NCBI GenBank assembly: GCA_003250495.1
Contig: QKGH01000286.1
Coordinates: 1-38,081 of the forward strand
DNA: 38,081 nucleotides
Source: Marinobacterium sp.
GTDB taxonomy: Bacteria > Pseudomonadota > Gammaproteobacteria > Pseudomonadales > Balneatricaceae
Direction: 5' to 3'
A model generated the notes under the pieces. It did no database searches and had not been told where the DNA came from. It saw only the letters and a list, made by a program, of their open reading frames with translations. Of the stretch, positions 36,809 through 38,081 are shown piece after piece. The position numbers and the translations under genes are program-made. Within the stretch, counting starts at the first letter, position 1, and every line of letters starts with the position of its first letter.

Positions 36809-38081
36809 TTATTCCCACTCGATAGTGGCCGGCGGCTTGCTCGACACATCGTAGGTCACGCGCGACACCTGGGCGATCTCGTTGATGATGCGCCCGGAGA
36901 CCGTTTCCAGCAGCTCGTAGGGCAGGTGCGCCCAACGCGCGGTCATGAAGTCGATGGTCTCCACGGCGCGCAGCGCGATAACGTATTCGTAACGGCGCCC
37001 GTCACCGACCACACCGACCGACTTGACCGGCAGGGAACGCCTGACTGGTCTTGTGGTACCAATCGGCATTGTGCAGCTCTTCGATGAAGATCGCATCGGC
37101 CTCGCGCAGGATATCGGCGTACTCCTTCTTCACCTCACCGAGGATACGCACCCCCAGACCCGGGCCCGGGAACGGGTGGCGGTAAACCATGTCGTAGGGC
37201 AGGCCCAGCTCCAGACCGATCTTGCGCACCTCGTCCTTGAACAGTTCACGCAGCGGCTCGACCAGCTCGAACTTCATATCCTCCGGCAGACCGCCCACGT
37301 TGTGGTGCGACTTGATCACATGCGCCTTACCGGTCTTGGCGGCGGCCGACTCGATCACGTCGGGGTAGATGGTTCCCTGCGCCAGGAAGCGACACTCGGT
37401 CAGACGCGCCGCTTCGTAGTCGAACACCTCGATGAAGGTGTTACCGATGATCTTGCGCTTGGCTTCCGGATCGGCAACGCCTTCCAGGCGGCCGAGGAAC
37501 TGATCTTCGGCATCGGAACGGATGACATTGACCCCCATGTTGCGGGCAAACATCTCCATCACCTGGTCGCCTTCGCGCTTGCGCAACAGGCCGTTGTCGA
37601 CGAACACGCAGGTCAGCCGATCGCCGATCGCCCGGTGCAGCAACGCCGCCACCACCGAAGAGTCGACACCGCCGGACAGGCCCAGCAGTACCTTCTCGTC
37701 ACCGACCTGCGCCTGCACCTTGGCGATCAGGTCCTTGATGATATTTTCCGCGGTCCACAGCGCCTCGGCACCGGCAACCTCACGGACAAAGCGCTCCAGG
37801 ATCCGCATCCCCTGCTTGGTGTGGGTTACCTCGGGGTGGAACTGCACGCCGTACAGGCCCCGCTTCGGATCGCACATGGCGGCCACCGGCGCCGACTCGG
37901 TCGAGGCGATGACATGGAAACCTTCCGGCAGCTCCACCACCTTGTCACCATGGCTCATCCAGACATCCAGCGACAGCACGCCGTTGTTGGCGATATGGTC
38001 CTCGATCCCCTCCAGCAGGCGGCTCGGGCTGTCGACCAGGCGCACCCGGGCGTAACCGAACTCGCGCTTGTCGGAGCTGGC
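36809..38081 (-). pseudogene. guaA: GMP synthase (glutamine-hydrolysing), 3' part, frameshifted near its C-terminal domain
   Basis: GuaA aminates XMP to GMP using glutamine and ATP. The right edge cuts off the N-terminus. Visible: the end of the class I amidotransferase domain ([11 protein letters not shown]), the ATP-pyrophosphatase P-loop [50 protein letters not shown], and the dimerisation domain [19 protein letters not shown]...KPPATIEWE. The reading frame breaks at about 37031-37038: the family has SQAF, three residues, then LPVKSVGV, but here codons for SQAF are followed by one base and then the LPVKSVGV codons. That is eight nucleotides short, so frame one ends in an unrelated tail and the last ~85 residues are out of frame. 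It is either a real null allele or an assembly error. Confidence 0.88.

Noticed and set aside
36809-37045. Programmed frameshift in guaA
   Set aside because: There is no slippery heptamer at the junction, and eight bases are missing compared with the family, so a deletion is the simpler explanation.

Overview
The window is about 38 kb of chromosomal, mostly housekeeping DNA from a gammaproteobacterium, high in GC (about 60% by eye) and free of transposases, CRISPR arrays, rRNA or any tRNA that I could see. The gene order gyrA-serC-pheA-hisC-tyrA/aroA-cmk-rpsA-ihfB-lapA-lapB-pyrF, with ubiG-mupP-yciK diverging from gyrA, is the pseudomonad-like arrangement. UbiG implies ubiquinone respiration. 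The guaA-tadA-mltF-purL neighbourhood and rluB-yciO-rnmA-yciB-yciI also fit non-enteric Gammaproteobacteria. The genus cannot be fixed from the sequence alone; a Chromatiales-like or related lineage is only a guess.

Layout. 1-1.7 kb: a broken spermidine-synthase-like gene and rsmE. 1.7-5.8 kb: a ferric iron ABC importer with periplasmic protein and permease on the + strand and the ATPase convergent on the - strand; Fur-box-like sites precede both transcription units. 5.8-7.4 kb: ampD and nadC, divergent, with a 20-bp perfect dyad between them. 7.35-7.64 kb: a structured, GC-rich gene-free stretch. 7.6-20.7 kb: a long - strand run from gyrA down to pyrF (DNA topology, serine, aromatic amino acids, CMP kinase, ribosomal protein S1, IHF-beta, LPS control). 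20.8-23.0 kb: ubiG, a MupP-type muramate-6-phosphate phosphatase and a YciK-type reductase. 23.1-27.8 kb: rluB, an H-NS family protein, yciO, rnmA, yciB, yciI and an abundant OmpA-like envelope protein. 27.9-38.1 kb: purL, mltF, tadA, a lower-GC helicase-nuclease gene, and the 3' part of guaA, cut by the right edge.

What stands out. (1) The two fused aromatic enzymes each look half dead. In TyrA-AroA the dehydrogenase half is intact, but the EPSP synthase half has lost key PEP-site residues. In PheA the chorismate mutase is intact, but the prephenate dehydratase has lost its signature motifs and about 60-70 internal residues. (2) Three core genes are interrupted by short out-of-frame indels: a perfect 16-bp tandem duplication in the spermidine-synthase-like gene, about 34 nt missing from tadA, and about 8 nt missing from guaA. 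A perfect 13-bp tandem duplication also sits at the nadC stop codon. This is either recent slippage-type decay or assembly error; raw reads would decide. (3) A lone UPF1-like SF1 helicase fused to a C-terminal DUF2726-type PD-(D/E)XK-like domain lies between guaA and tadA. It is the best candidate here for a defence-type accessory gene.

Functional links: AmpD, MltF and MupP belong to murein turnover and recycling; GuaA and PurL to purine synthesis; PyrF and Cmk to pyrimidines; NadC to NAD; and the serC-pheA-hisC-tyrA/aroA block to amino acid synthesis.
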